This document shows positions 42,269 to 54,464 of a DNA stretch of 64,000 nucleotides, piece by piece; the stretch's first letter is position 1; every line of letters begins with the position of its first letter. Both the position numbers and the translations under genes were made by a program. Source of the DNA: Xanthobacteraceae bacterium (GTDB taxonomy: Bacteria; Pseudomonadota; Alphaproteobacteria; Rhizobiales; Xanthobacteraceae). The stretch is taken from positions 1 through 64,000 of the forward strand of contig JAQSWY010000015.1 in NCBI GenBank assembly GCA_029266425.1. The letters run 5' to 3'. The notes under the pieces are model-generated. The model searched no databases. It saw only the letters and a list, made by a program, of their open reading frames with translations, and was not told the origin of the DNA.

Positions 42269-43594
42269 ATGGCAGAATCACCACAGATGGACGCCCAGGG
42301 GCTCGCCGCGCGCCGCGCCGCGGCGGATGCGATCGACGCCGTGCTGGTGAATGGCCGGCCGCTCGAAGAGGCGATGGAACGGCTGACGCACGGCTTCGAG
42401 GAGCGCGACCGCGCACTTACCCGCATGATCGCCTCGACGGTGCTGCGCCGGCTCGGCACGCTGCGCGCGCTGGTGCGCGGCTGTCTCGACAAGCCTCTGC
42501 CGGCGGCCGCCGCGCGGGTCGAGACGCTGCTCCTCGTCGGCGCTGCCCAGATCGCGCTGATGGACGTGCCCGATCATGCGGCGGTCGACATCTCGGTCAC
42601 ATTGGCCGGGGAGGCGCCGGCGACCGCCGGCTTCAAGGGCCTGGTCAATGCCGTGCTGCGCCGGCTGGTGCGCGAGGGTGCCAAGGGCTTCGAGACGCTC
42701 GATGCCAGCCTCGACGTGCCGGAATGGCTGCACGATGGCTGGCGTGCCGCCTATGGCAGCGAGCTGGCACGGGAGATCGCCCGCGCCTCGCGCACCGAGG
42801 CGCCGCTCGACCTCACCGCAAAGACCGACCCGGCCGCCTGGGCGGAAAAGCTCGGTGGGCGGCTGCTGCCGACCGGCTCGATCCGCCTAACCGAGGCCGG
42901 CAACGTGACCGCGCTGGCCGGGTTCGCGGACGGTGCCTGGTGGGTGCAGGACGCCGCTGCGGCGATCCCGGCGCGGCTCATCGATGCAGGGCCCGGCATG
43001 CGCATCGCCGACCTCTGCGCCGCTCCCGGCGGCAAGACCGCCCAGCTCGCCGCGGCGGGCGCCGAGGTGACCGCCGTCGACCGTTCCGGCTCGCGGCTGA
43101 AGCGGCTGAAGCAGAACCTGGCGCGGCTGGGGCTCGAGGCGCATATCGTCGAGGCTGACGCATCGCGGTGGCGGCCCGGCGGCTCACCCGCGACGTTCGA
43201 CGCCGTGCTGCTCGATGCGCCCTGTTCCGCCACCGGCACAATTCGCCGCCATCCCGACGTCGCCTGGACCAAGCGGCCGGCGGACATTGCGAGCCTCGGC
43301 GGCCTGCAGGCGCGCCTCCTCGACCGTGCCGCCGAGCTGGTGAGGCCGGGCGGCCAGCTCGTCTATTCCACCTGCTCGCTGGAGCCGGAGGAGGGGGAGC
43401 GCCAGGTCGAACGGCTGCTGGCCGCGCGTCCGGACTATCGGATCGAGACGGTCGCGCCCGGCGAGGACGGCATCGCGGCCGAATGGATCACGCCGGCCGG
43501 CTTCGTGCGCACCTTGCCGGTGCATCTGCCCGATGCCGATCCCAGGCAATCTGGGCTCGACGGTTTCTTCGCGGCCCGGTTGCGCCGGTCGTGA
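42269..43594 (+). CDS. rsmB: 16S rRNA (cytosine-5) methyltransferase, RsmB family
   Basis: A 441-residue enzyme. The N-terminal NusB-like RNA-binding domain covers about 5-130 (ARRAAADAIDAVL, ALLRR-type helices, DHAAVDISVTLAGEA). The methyltransferase domain has the SAM motif DLCAAPGGKTAQLAAAG near 246 and the two Cys of C5-MTases in LLDAPCSATGTIRRHPD and YSTCSLEPEEGE. The target is expected to be C967 of 16S rRNA. It is followed by the heparinase-like gene and purH, an arrangement common in this order. Confidence 0.9.
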   Translation: MAESPQMDAQGLAARRAAADAIDAVLVNGRPLEEAMERLTHGFEERDRALTRMIASTVLRRLGTLRALVRGCLDKPLPAAAARVETLLLVGAAQIALMDVPDHAAVDISVTLAGEAPATAGFKGLVNAVLRRLVREGAKGFETLDASLDVPEWLHDGWRAAYGSELAREIARASRTEAPLDLTAKTDPAAWAEKLGGRLLPTGSIRLTEAGNVTALAGFADGAWWVQDAAAAIPARLIDAGPGMRIADLCAAPGGKTAQLAAAGAEVTAVDRSGSRLKRLKQNLARLGLEAHIVEADASRWRPGGSPATFDAVLLDAPCSATGTIRRHPDVAWTKRPADIASLGGLQARLLDRAAELVRPGGQLVYSTCSLEPEEGERQVERLLAARPDYRIETVAPGEDGIAAEWITPAGFVRTLPVHLPDADPRQSGLDGFFAARLRRS

Positions 43595-43721
43595 ATTTGG
43601 CCGTTACGCCTGAATCATGCATGTTGATAGCTGGATCAATGCAGTTGCCGAGGATCATTGCACGACTAAGCTGTTTGATCGGGGGCGGACGGCGGGTCCG
43701 CGAGCGGTAGAGGACAGGCCC

Positions 43722-45452
43722 ATGTCGTCCCGCGACATCTATGCGGAGCGAGCCCGGCTGGCGTGGTTCGTGACCGGCTTCGGCTGGCGTGCGGTGCGCG
43801 CCCGCGCGATGGCCAAGCCCTTCGTGCCCTGGCGCATGGCCACCATCCCGGTGCCGTCGCGGCTGCTGATCGCGCCGCAGGACATGCGCACCGGCGACGC
43901 CACCCGCGCCGGCGAGATCTATTCCGGCCGCTTCGCCTTTGCCGGCAAGGTGGCGAGCGCGGATGGCCGCTCGCCCTTCGAGATCGCGCACCCCTCGCGC
44001 GAATGGGGCGAGGCGCTGCTGTCCTTCTCCTGGCTCCGGCACTTGCGCGCCGCCGGCACCGCCCTGGCGCGGGCCAATGCGCGGGCACTGGTGAACGACT
44101 GGATCATGCTGCGCGGTCGGCGCGATCCGATCGGCGCCGAGCCGGAAGTCGCGGCGCGGCGCGTCATCAGCTGGCTGACCCAGTCGCCGCTGATCCTGCA
44201 GGACGCCGACCAGACCTTCTATCGCCGCTTCATGCGTGCGCTCACCCGGCAGGTGCGCCATCTCAAGAACATCGAGCCGGACACCGAGGACGGATATCCG
44301 CGGCTGCTGGTCGCCATGACGCTGTGCCTCGCGGCGCTGTGTATGGCCGACCAGGCGCGGCTCCTGCGCACCGCGACACGGCGGCTCGCCGACGAACTCG
44401 ACCGGCAGATCCTGCCCGATGGCGGGCACATCAGCCGCAATCCCGGCGTGCTGATCGAATTGCTGCTGGACCTCCTGCCGATCCGCCAGGCGTTCCATGC
44501 GCGCAACCTGCCGCCGCCGCCGGCGCTGATCAACGCCATCGACCGCATGATGCCGATGTTGCGCTTCTTCCGGCACGGCGACGGCGCCTTCGCGCATTTC
44601 AACGGCATGGGACCGACGCCGGCGGATTCGCTCGCCACCGTGCTCGCCTATGACGATGCGCGCGGCACCCCGGTCTCCAATGCGCCGCATTCCGGCTACC
44701 AGCGCATCGAGGCGGCGGGCAGCGTCGTCATCGCCGACACCGGCCGCGCGCCGCCGATGGCGATCAGCCGCGAGGCCCATGCCGGGTGCCTCTCCTTCGA
44801 GTTCTCCTCGGGCCGCAACCGCATCGTCGTCAATTGCGGCATGCCGGCGATCAGCCGCGAGGCCTGGCAGCCGGCGGCGCGGCAGACCGCGGCGCAGTCG
44901 ACCGCGACCATCGAAGGCGTCTCCTCCTGCCGTTTCGTCGGCGGCAGCACGATGACGCGGCTGTGCGGCACGCCGATCCTCGACGGCCCCACTGAGGTGC
45001 AGGTCGAGCGCAAGCAGCGCGAGGGCGCGCACATCGTGCGGGCGAGCCATGACGGCTATGCCAGGCGTCTCGGCATCGTGCATCAGCGCTCCTGGCGTCT
45101 CGCCTCGGACGGCGCCCGCCTCGACGGCGAGGATGTGTTCCGCGTCGCCCAGGGCGAGGAATTCACCGGCAATGAGGGCGACAGTTACGTGGTGCGGTTC
45201 CATCTCCACCCGGCGGTGGCGGCGAACCGGCTGGCGGACGGCCATACCGTGCTGCTCGCCTTGCCGAGCGCGGAGAAATGGATCTTCACCGCGCCGAACA
45301 TGGCGGTCGATATCGAGGAGAGCATCTATCTCGCCGCCAATGGCGGCCCGCGCCGCGGCGCCCAGATCGTCATCGCCGGCAGCGGGCGCCACGTGCCGCG
45401 GGTGGTATGGACCTTCATCCGCGCCGACGACCCGAGGCTGCCGCATATTTGA
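43722..45452 (+). CDS. Heparinase II/III-family protein
   Basis: A 576-residue protein. The N-terminal all-helical part (about 60-330) and the C-terminal beta-rich heparinase II/III domain (starting near SGYQRIEAAGSVVIADTG, residue 325) are both seen; LSFEFSSGRNRIVVNCGMPA is a family core block. No signal peptide is evident from ATG 43722. These proteins are placed between rsmB and purH in many Hyphomicrobiales; polysaccharide lyase activity has not been shown for this branch as far as I know. An open frame begins upstream at 43617 but lacks support. Confidence 0.85.
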   Translation: MSSRDIYAERARLAWFVTGFGWRAVRARAMAKPFVPWRMATIPVPSRLLIAPQDMRTGDATRAGEIYSGRFAFAGKVASADGRSPFEIAHPSREWGEALLSFSWLRHLRAAGTALARANARALVNDWIMLRGRRDPIGAEPEVAARRVISWLTQSPLILQDADQTFYRRFMRALTRQVRHLKNIEPDTEDGYPRLLVAMTLCLAALCMADQARLLRTATRRLADELDRQILPDGGHISRNPGVLIELLLDLLPIRQAFHARNLPPPPALINAIDRMMPMLRFFRHGDGAFAHFNGMGPTPADSLATVLAYDDARGTPVSNAPHSGYQRIEAAGSVVIADTGRAPPMAISREAHAGCLSFEFSSGRNRIVVNCGMPAISREAWQPAARQTAAQSTATIEGVSSCRFVGGSTMTRLCGTPILDGPTEVQVERKQREGAHIVRASHDGYARRLGIVHQRSWRLASDGARLDGEDVFRVAQGEEFTGNEGDSYVVRFHLHPAVAANRLADGHTVLLALPSAEKWIFTAPNMAVDIEESIYLAANGGPRRGAQIVIAGSGRHVPRVVWTFIRADDPRLPHI

Positions 45453-45470
45453 GAGGGGGGCGTTGCTCGG

Positions 45471-45582
45471 CTTCAGCATCGTTTGAGGCGCGCTGCGCTC
45501 GCATCTCAGGATGAGGTTGTTCTTTATGGATGAACCTCATCCTGAGGTGCCCGGCTAGGCCGGGCCTCGAAGGATGCTGAAG
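45471..45582. repeat. Dispersed palindromic repeat, family B (copy 4)
   Basis: CTTCAGCATCGTTTGAGGCG to CATCTCAGGATGAGGTT, then AACCTCATCCTGAGGTGCCC to CCTCGAAGGATGCTGAAG. Confidence 0.8.
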
Positions 45583-45663
45583 CCGAGCAACCCGTCCCAG
45601 CAGTTCACGCCGGCCCGCATCCGTGTTAGTCGCGGCACTCCCGCCAACAGCCGTGCTGCCGCC

Positions 45664-47253
45664 ATGACGACCGATGTCCGTTCCATCTCCCGCGCCCTGC
45701 TCTCGGTCTCCGACAAGACCGGGCTCGTCTCCTTCGCCCGGAGGCTCGCCGCCAAGGGTGTCGAACTGGTCTCCACCGGCGGCACCGCCCGGACGCTGTC
45801 GGAGGCGGGGCTTCCCGTCACCGACGTCGCCGAGGTGACCGGATCGCCGGAAATGATGGACGGACGGGTGAAGACGCTGCACCCGCGCATCCATGGCGGC
45901 ATCCTCGCGGTGCGCGCCAATAGCGAGCACCAGGCGGCGCTGTCCGAGCACGGCATCAGGCCGATCGACCTCGTGGTGGTGAATCTCTACCCGTTCGAAG
46001 CGACGGTGGCGAAGGAGGGCACGCTCGAGGAGTGCATCGAGAATATCGATGTCGGCGGGCCGGCCATGATCCGCGCCGCGGCGAAGAACCATGAGGACGT
46101 CGCCATCATCGTCGATCCGGCGGATTACGACGCGGTGATCGAGGAGTTCGAGGAGCACGGCGGCACCACGCGCGACACCCGCCGCCGCCTCGCCCAGGTC
46201 GCGTTCGCTCGTACTGCCGCGTATGACGCCGCCATCTCCAACTGGTTCACCGCCATCAGCGGCGAGGTCGCGCCGGCCGGCCGGGTGTTCGGCGGCAAGC
46301 TCTCGCAGTCGCTGCGCTATGGCGAGAACCCGCACCAGGATGCGGCCTTCTATCTCGGCGACGAGGCCCGTCCCGGCGTCGCCAGCGCCCGCCAGCTCCA
46401 GGGCAAGGCGCTGTCCTACAACAATCTCAACGACACCGACGCCGCCTTCGAGGCGGTGGCCGAATTCGACCCCGAACGCACAGCGGCGGTGGTCATCGTC
46501 AAGCACGCCAATCCGTGCGGCGTTGCCGAGGGCGAGACGCTGGAGGCGGCCTATCGCAAGGCTCTGGCCTGCGATCCGACCTCGGCCTTCGGCGGCATCG
46601 TGGCGCTGAACCGCACGCTCGATGCCGAGGCGGCGCGGGCCATCGTCGAGATCTTCACCGAGGTGATCGTCGCCCCTGCGGCTACCGACGAGGCTGCCGC
46701 CATCGTCGCCGCCAAGAAGAGCCTGCGCCTGCTCGTCACCGGCGGCCTGCCCAATCCGCGTGCCCCGGGCCTCGGCATGAAGTCGGTCGCCGGCGGCCTG
46801 CTGGTGCAGTCGAGGGACAATGCCGTGGTCGACGACATGGAGCTGAAGGTGGTCACCAAGCGCTCGCCGACCATGGCGGAGCTGGCGGATCTGCGCTTCG
46901 CCTTCCGCGTCGCCAAGCACGTGAAGTCGAACGCCATCGTCTATGCGCGCGGCCTTGCCACCATCGGCATCGGCGCCGGCCAGATGAGCCGTGTGGATTC
47001 CGCGCGCATCGCGGCGCTGAAGATGGTGGAGACGGCCGAAGCGGCCGGCCAGACCGACATACTGACACGCGGCTGCGTCGTCGCCTCCGATGCCTTCTTC
47101 CCCTTCGCCGACGGCCTGAAGGCGGCGATCGAGGCGGGGGCGACCGCGGTGATCCAGCCCGGCGGCTCGATCCGCGACGACGAGGTCATCGCCGCCGCCG
47201 ACGAAGCCAATGTCGCCATGGTGTTCACCGGTATCCGGCACTTCCGGCATTAA
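45664..47253 (+). CDS. purH: Bifunctional AICAR formyltransferase/IMP cyclohydrolase
   Basis: A 529-residue enzyme for the last two steps of IMP synthesis. The N-terminal MGS-like cyclohydrolase domain (about 1-200) has [26 protein letters not shown] and [12 protein letters not shown]. The C-terminal transformylase has [10 protein letters not shown], the catalytic KHANPCG, and SDAFFPF near the end. ATG 45664 matches the family start; a longer frame upstream runs through the family B repeat. Confidence 0.95.
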   Translation: MTTDVRSISRALLSVSDKTGLVSFARRLAAKGVELVSTGGTARTLSEAGLPVTDVAEVTGSPEMMDGRVKTLHPRIHGGILAVRANSEHQAALSEHGIRPIDLVVVNLYPFEATVAKEGTLEECIENIDVGGPAMIRAAAKNHEDVAIIVDPADYDAVIEEFEEHGGTTRDTRRRLAQVAFARTAAYDAAISNWFTAISGEVAPAGRVFGGKLSQSLRYGENPHQDAAFYLGDEARPGVASARQLQGKALSYNNLNDTDAAFEAVAEFDPERTAAVVIVKHANPCGVAEGETLEAAYRKALACDPTSAFGGIVALNRTLDAEAARAIVEIFTEVIVAPAATDEAAAIVAAKKSLRLLVTGGLPNPRAPGLGMKSVAGGLLVQSRDNAVVDDMELKVVTKRSPTMAELADLRFAFRVAKHVKSNAIVYARGLATIGIGAGQMSRVDSARIAALKMVETAEAAGQTDILTRGCVVASDAFFPFADGLKAAIEAGATAVIQPGGSIRDDEVIAAADEANVAMVFTGIRHFRH

Positions 47254-47261
47254 GGCCCGCT

Positions 47262-47321
47262 TGTGACGGAATCTGCATAATTTTCGTGCGATTGACCGGC
47301 ATTTATGCAAATACCGTCACA
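47262..47321. promoter_or_regulatory. 19-bp inverted repeat before the NAD-GDH gene
   Basis: TGTGACGGAATCTGCATAA (47262-47280) and TTATGCAAATACCGTCACA (47303-47321) are complementary at 17 of 19 positions, 22 bp apart. No T-run follows, so an operator pair is more likely than a terminator. The arms lie 72-131 bp upstream of the GDH start. Confidence 0.5.
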
Positions 47322-47392
47322 GAAACGTCCGGCGTAAATGCTTCCTTCGACGGAGACCGCGCGAAGGCAAGCGCAGCCGAAGGAGGACGTCC

Positions 47393-50300
47393 ATGGGTAT
47401 CGAGGGGTTCCTTGCAAGTGACGAGGAACGCGCGGCGCGCACGCTGGTCGAGCAGGCGGCACTGATCCTCCAGGCGACAGACGGCAGCGTGCCCGCCGGC
47501 TTCGTGCCGGTCCTGTTCGGACGCAGCGCCGCCGAGGACGTCCAGGTCTATACCGCCCACGAACTCGCCGCTCTGGCCCGCGAGAGCTATGCCCATCTTG
47601 GCCAGCGCCAGCCCGGCGTTCCCGATATCCGCGTCGCCTCGCCATCGAGCATCAAGGAAGGCGACCGGCTGGCCGGCATCACCGTCGTCGAACTCGTCAA
47701 TGACGACATGCCCTTCCTGCTCGATTCGGTGATGGACGAGCTGACCGCGCAGGGCCTCAAGGTGCGCCTCGTCGCGCACCCGATCCTTGCCGTTGAGCGC
47801 GATGCAGCCGGGCGCCTGCTGGGTGCGCCCTCGGCGCCCGAGGCGAATGCCCGCGGCCGGCGCGAAAGCCTGATCCACCTGCATGTCGACCGCATCGCCG
47901 ACGAGCGCCGCGACGCAATCGCCAACGCGCTCAGGGATGTGCTCGCCGACGTGCGGGTCACGGTCGGCGACTGGAAGCCGATGCTCGCGCGCGTCGAGGC
48001 GGCGCTGGCCGACATGCGCGCCAATCCGCCGCCGCTGCCGACGGACGAGATCGCCGAGGCGACCGCCTTCATCGAATGGCTGCTCGCCGGCCAGTTCACC
48101 TTTCTCGGGTGCCGCGACTACACGATCGACAACCGCCCCGAGGGCCCCGAGATCAACGCGGTCGACGAGACCGGCCTCGGCGTGTTGCGCGATCCCTCGC
48201 TGCGGCTGTTCCGCCGCGCCGGCGAGCCGATGACGACGGGCCCGCGCCTCGCCGCCTTCCTGCGAGAGCCGGTGCTGCTGATCGTCTCCAAGTCCAATGT
48301 TGTCTCTCGGGTCCACCGCCGGGTGTGGATGGACGTCGTCAGCCTGAAGCGCTTCGACGACAAGGGCGAGCTGGTGGGCGAACTGCGCATCGCCGGCCTG
48401 TTCACCTCCATGGCCTATACCAGCCCCAGCACCGCGATCCCGTACCTCCGCCGCAAGGCCAGCCGGGTGCTGGCGCGCGCCGGCTTCGATCCGGCCAGCC
48501 ATTCCGGCAAGGCGCTGGTCAATGTGCTCGACAGCTATCCGCGCGACGACCTGTTCCAGATCGAGGATGACGAGCTCTTCCAGTTCGCACTCGCCATCCT
48601 GCAGCTCGAGGAGCGTCCGCGGGTGCGGGTGCTGGCGCGGCGCGAGCGGTTCGACCGCTTCGTCTCGGTGCTCACCTATGTTCCGCGCGACCGCTACGAC
48701 AGCGAGGTGCGCGAGCGTCTCGGCGCCCATCTGGCGCAGGCGTTCGGCGGCCGCGTCGCCGAGTTCCGCCCGCTCTTCCTCGATGGCCCGCTGACCCGCG
48801 TGCACTTCATCATCGAGCGGGTGCGCGAGGAGGTGCTGAACCCAGACCGCAACGAATTGGAAGACGCCGTCTCTGCCATCGTCCGCACCTGGGACGACGG
48901 CTTCACCGAGGCTTTGGCGCTGGTCTATCCGCCGCAGCAGGGCGATGCGCTGCGCACCCGCTATGCCGGCGCCTTCCCGGCCGGCTATCAGGCGGGCTAT
49001 GCGCCGCAGGATGCGCTGTCCGACCTCCGCCTGATCGAGCGGCTCGACGCCGAGCATCCCATCGCCGCGCAATTCCATCGCGCCGAGGGCAAGCACGGGC
49101 GGGCCCACACCCGCGTCGCGCTGAAGGTGCTGAGCCACGACAAGCCGCGCCCGCTCTCCGAGCGCGTGCCGCAGCTCGAGGCCATGGGCTTCACCGTGGT
49201 CGACGAGCGCACTTTCACCGTCCACCCCGAGGGTGTCGAGGTGACCTATGTGCACGACATGGTGCTGGCGCGGCGTGGCGGCGGGGCGATCGCGCTTGAT
49301 GCGTTGGAGAGCCGGCTGCACGCCTGCCTGATGGCGGTGCTCACCGGTGCGACCGAGAGCGACGGCTTCAACGCCCTGGTGCTGAATGCCGGCCTGCAAT
49401 GGCGTGAGATCGCGCTGGTGCGTACGCTCGCGCGCTATCTGCGCCAGGTCGGCACGCCCTACAGCCAGGATTATCTCTGGGCGACGCTGAACGCCCATCC
49501 GAAGATCGCCGCCGATCTCGTGGCGCTGTTCGGCGCGCGGTTCGACCCGGCGGGCGAGGCGGGGCGCGCCGAGCGCGAGGCTGAGGTGAAGGCGCGCATC
49601 GAGGAGGCGCTCACTGAGGTCGCCAGCCTCGACGAGGACCGCATATTGCGGGCGTTCGCGAACCTCATCGAGGCAGCGATCCGCACCAGCTTCTACCAGA
49701 GTGATGCGCAGGGCCAGCCGCGCTCGACCATTGCGGTGAAGTTCGCCAGCGGCAAGGTCGAGGGCCTGCCGCTGCCGCGCCCGCTGTTCGAGATCTTCGT
49801 GCATTCGCCGCGGGTCGAGGGCGTGCATCTGCGCTTCGGCCGGGTGGCGCGCGGCGGCCTGCGCTGGTCCGACCGGCCGCAGGATTTCCGCACCGAGGTG
49901 CTGGGCCTCGTCAAGGCGCAGCAGGTGAAGAACGCGGTCATCGTGCCGGTCGGCGCCAAGGGCGGCTTCGTGCCGAAGCAGCTACCCGCGGGGCCGCGCG
50001 AGGCGATCCAGGAAGAAGGCATCGCCGCCTACAAGCTGTTCGTCGGCAGCCTGCTCGACGTCACCGAGAATATCGAGGGCGGCGAGATCGTGCATCCGGC
50101 CTCGACGGTGCGCCATGACGAGGACGATCCCTACCTCGTCGTCGCCGCCGACAAGGGCACCGCGACCTTCTCCGACATCGCGAACGGCCTCTCCGAGGCG
50201 CGCGGCTTCTGGCTCGGCGACGCGTTCGCGTCCGGCGGATCGGTCGGGTACGACCACAAGGCGATGGGCATCACCGCCCGCGGCGCCTGGGAGGCGGTGC

Positions 50301-52243
50301 GCCGCCACTTCCGCGAGATGGATGTCGATATCCGGGTGACGCCGTTCAGCGTGGTCGGCGTCGGCGACATGTCGGGCGACGTGTTCGGCAATGGCATGAT
50401 GCTGGAGAACACCATCCGGCTGGTCGCCGCCTTCGACCATCGCGACATCTTCCTCGATCCGAACCCGGATCCGGCCGCCTCCCTTGCCGAGCGCCAGCGG
50501 CTGTTCGCGCTGCCGCGCTCCTCCTGGCAGGACTACGACAAGGCGCTGATCTCGGAAGGCGGCGGGGTGTTCCCGCGCGCCTCCAAGAGCATACCGCTCT
50601 CCCCGCAGATCCGCGCCGCGCTCGGCTTCGACCGGCCCAATGCTTCGCCGGCTGAATTGATGAGCGCCATCCTCAAGGCGCCGGCCGACCTGCTCTGGTT
50701 CGGCGGCATCGGCACCTATGTCCGCTCCTCGCATGAGACCGACGCCCAGGCCGGCGACCGTGCCAACGACGCCATCCGCATCACCGGCGCGGACGTGCGT
50801 GCCAAGGTGATCGGCGAGGGCGCCAATCTCGGCGTCACCCAGCGCGGCCGCATCGAGGCGGCGCGGCGCGGGGTGCGGCTCAATACTGACGCGATCGACA
50901 ATTCGGCCGGCGTGAACACTTCCGACGTCGAGGTGAACATCAAGATCGCGCTAGTGCCGCCCACCCGCGACGGGCGGCTCGACGCGGTGAGCCGCGCCAG
51001 CTTCCTCGCCGGCATGACCGACGAGGTCGCCGGCCTCGTACTGCGCAATAATTATCTGCAGACGCTGGCGCTCTCGCTTGCCGAGCGTCAGGCGCTGGAC
51101 GAACTTGGCTTCCACCAGCGGCTGATGCAGGCCCTGGAGGCGAGGGGTCTGCTCGACCGCGCGGTTGAGTTCCTGCCCTCCGACGTCGAGATCGCCGAGC
51201 GGCGCGGGCGCGGCGAGGGGCTGAGCCGGCCGGAGCTCGCGGTGCTGCTCGCCTATGCCAAGCTCACGCTGCAGTCCGACCTTACCGACACCGACGTGCC
51301 GGACGATCCCTATCTCGCCCGCGAGCTCAGCGCCTATTTCCCGGCCGAGCTGCGCGCGCGCTTCCCGGACGGCATCGAGCAGCACAGGCTGCGGCGCGAC
51401 ATCATCGCCACCCGCCTCGCCAATTCGATGATCAATCATGGCGGCCCGGCCTTCGCGGCGCGGCTCGCGGACGAGACCGGCGCGGAGTCCGGCGGCATCG
51501 CCAAGGCGTTCGCGGCGACGTGGGACGGCTTCGACCTCTCGGCGCTCACCGCCGAGATCGACGCGCTGGACGCCAAGGTAACGGGCGCGGTGCAGCTCGA
51601 ACTCTATGCGACGGTGCAGAGGCTGGTGCTCGACAGCACTGTCTGGTTCCTGCGCAATGTCGATCTGCGCACCGGGCTCGACAGCCTCGTCGCGCATTAC
51701 GCCGCGGGCGTCGGGCCGGTCGGCGAGGTGCTGCACGGGGTGGTCCGCCCGCTGCTCAGCGAAGAGACCCGCAGCCAGCACGATGCGCGCGTCGCCGCCT
51801 GGGTCCAGGCCGGCGTGCCGGACGACCTCGCGCACCGCGTTGCGAGGCTGCCGGCCATCGAGAATGCGACCGACATCGTGATGATCGCCGACCGCTCCGG
51901 CGCCTCCATTGCCGATGCGGCCGAGACATTCTTCGCGCTCGGCCTGCATTTCCGGCTCGATCGCCTGCTCGGCCAGGCGCGGGGGATTTCGGCGCCCGAC
52001 TATTACGACAGGCTGGCGCTGGAGCGGGCGCTCGCCTCGTTCGAGATCGCGGTGCGCCGCCTCGCCTCGGAGGTGCTGGGAACTTACGGCGCCGGGGTCG
52101 AGGGTGTCGCGAAGTGGGCCGAGGCGCGCGGCACCGAAGTCGAGCGCGCCCGCAACGCCATGCACGAGATCGCCGGCTCGGGGCTCACCGTGTCGAAGCT
52201 CTCGGTGGCGGCGAGCCTGCTGGGCGATCTCGTGCGGGGATAA
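47393..52243 (+). CDS. NAD-specific glutamate dehydrogenase, large 180-kDa class
   Basis: A 1,616-residue enzyme that oxidises glutamate to 2-oxoglutarate and ammonia with NAD. It has the long N-terminal regulatory part with ACT-like segments (for example GITVVELVNDDMPFLLDSVMDEL), the catalytic domain with GGLRWSDRPQDFRTEVLGLV and Lys856 in VPVGAKGGF, and the NAD-binding domain followed by a C-terminal helical extension. This size is standard in alphaproteobacteria and streptomycetes. ATG 47393 follows GAAGGAGG. The gene stands alone behind a strong inverted repeat. Confidence 0.93.
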   Translation: MGIEGFLASDEERAARTLVEQAALILQATDGSVPAGFVPVLFGRSAAEDVQVYTAHELAALARESYAHLGQRQPGVPDIRVASPSSIKEGDRLAGITVVELVNDDMPFLLDSVMDELTAQGLKVRLVAHPILAVERDAAGRLLGAPSAPEANARGRRESLIHLHVDRIADERRDAIANALRDVLADVRVTVGDWKPMLARVEAALADMRANPPPLPTDEIAEATAFIEWLLAGQFTFLGCRDYTIDNRPEGPEINAVDETGLGVLRDPSLRLFRRAGEPMTTGPRLAAFLREPVLLIVSKSNVVSRVHRRVWMDVVSLKRFDDKGELVGELRIAGLFTSMAYTSPSTAIPYLRRKASRVLARAGFDPASHSGKALVNVLDSYPRDDLFQIEDDELFQFALAILQLEERPRVRVLARRERFDRFVSVLTYVPRDRYDSEVRERLGAHLAQAFGGRVAEFRPLFLDGPLTRVHFIIERVREEVLNPDRNELEDAVSAIVRTWDDGFTEALALVYPPQQGDALRTRYAGAFPAGYQAGYAPQDALSDLRLIERLDAEHPIAAQFHRAEGKHGRAHTRVALKVLSHDKPRPLSERVPQLEAMGFTVVDERTFTVHPEGVEVTYVHDMVLARRGGGAIALDALESRLHACLMAVLTGATESDGFNALVLNAGLQWREIALVRTLARYLRQVGTPYSQDYLWATLNAHPKIAADLVALFGARFDPAGEAGRAEREAEVKARIEEALTEVASLDEDRILRAFANLIEAAIRTSFYQSDAQGQPRSTIAVKFASGKVEGLPLPRPLFEIFVHSPRVEGVHLRFGRVARGGLRWSDRPQDFRTEVLGLVKAQQVKNAVIVPVGAKGGFVPKQLPAGPREAIQEEGIAAYKLFVGSLLDVTENIEGGEIVHPASTVRHDEDDPYLVVAADKGTATFSDIANGLSEARGFWLGDAFASGGSVGYDHKAMGITARGAWEAVRRHFREMDVDIRVTPFSVVGVGDMSGDVFGNGMMLENTIRLVAAFDHRDIFLDPNPDPAASLAERQRLFALPRSSWQDYDKALISEGGGVFPRASKSIPLSPQIRAALGFDRPNASPAELMSAILKAPADLLWFGGIGTYVRSSHETDAQAGDRANDAIRITGADVRAKVIGEGANLGVTQRGRIEAARRGVRLNTDAIDNSAGVNTSDVEVNIKIALVPPTRDGRLDAVSRASFLAGMTDEVAGLVLRNNYLQTLALSLAERQALDELGFHQRLMQALEARGLLDRAVEFLPSDVEIAERRGRGEGLSRPELAVLLAYAKLTLQSDLTDTDVPDDPYLARELSAYFPAELRARFPDGIEQHRLRRDIIATRLANSMINHGGPAFAARLADETGAESGGIAKAFAATWDGFDLSALTAEIDALDAKVTGAVQLELYATVQRLVLDSTVWFLRNVDLRTGLDSLVAHYAAGVGPVGEVLHGVVRPLLSEETRSQHDARVAAWVQAGVPDDLAHRVARLPAIENATDIVMIADRSGASIADAAETFFALGLHFRLDRLLGQARGISAPDYYDRLALERALASFEIAVRRLASEVLGTYGAGVEGVAKWAEARGTEVERARNAMHEIAGSGLTVSKLSVAASLLGDLVRG

Positions 52244-52253
52244 AAGCCGCTCT

Positions 52254-52360
52254 GCTTGAAGATCCTTCGAGGCCCGGCTTTGCCGGGCGCCTCAGGATGA
52301 CGTTGCATAAAGAAATCATCCTGAGGTGCGAGTGTCAGCGAGCCTCGAAGGATGCTGCAG
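52254..52360. repeat. Dispersed palindromic repeat, family B (copy 5)
   Basis: GCTTGAAGATCCTTCGAGGC to GCGCCTCAGGATGACG, then ATCATCCTGAGGTGCG to CCTCGAAGGATGCTGCAG. It lies between the convergent GDH and acs genes. Confidence 0.78.
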
Positions 52361-52377
52361 CAGATGAACGGTCCAAC

Positions 52378-54345
<1,968 letters not shown>

Positions 54346-54464
54346 GGCGTTCTTCCCTTCGGTTCGCGAACTCGGCCGCGTTCATTCATTTGGAGCGATT
54401 ATGGGGAGGTGGCCAGCGGGGGACAAGGCGCGACCATGCCGACTTTGGTCTTTCATACGTCCGG

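Noticed and set aside
47303-49828. An 841-codon minus-strand frame opposite the N-terminal half of NAD-GDH
   Set aside because: It is antisense to a conserved enzyme and contains no recognisable domain.
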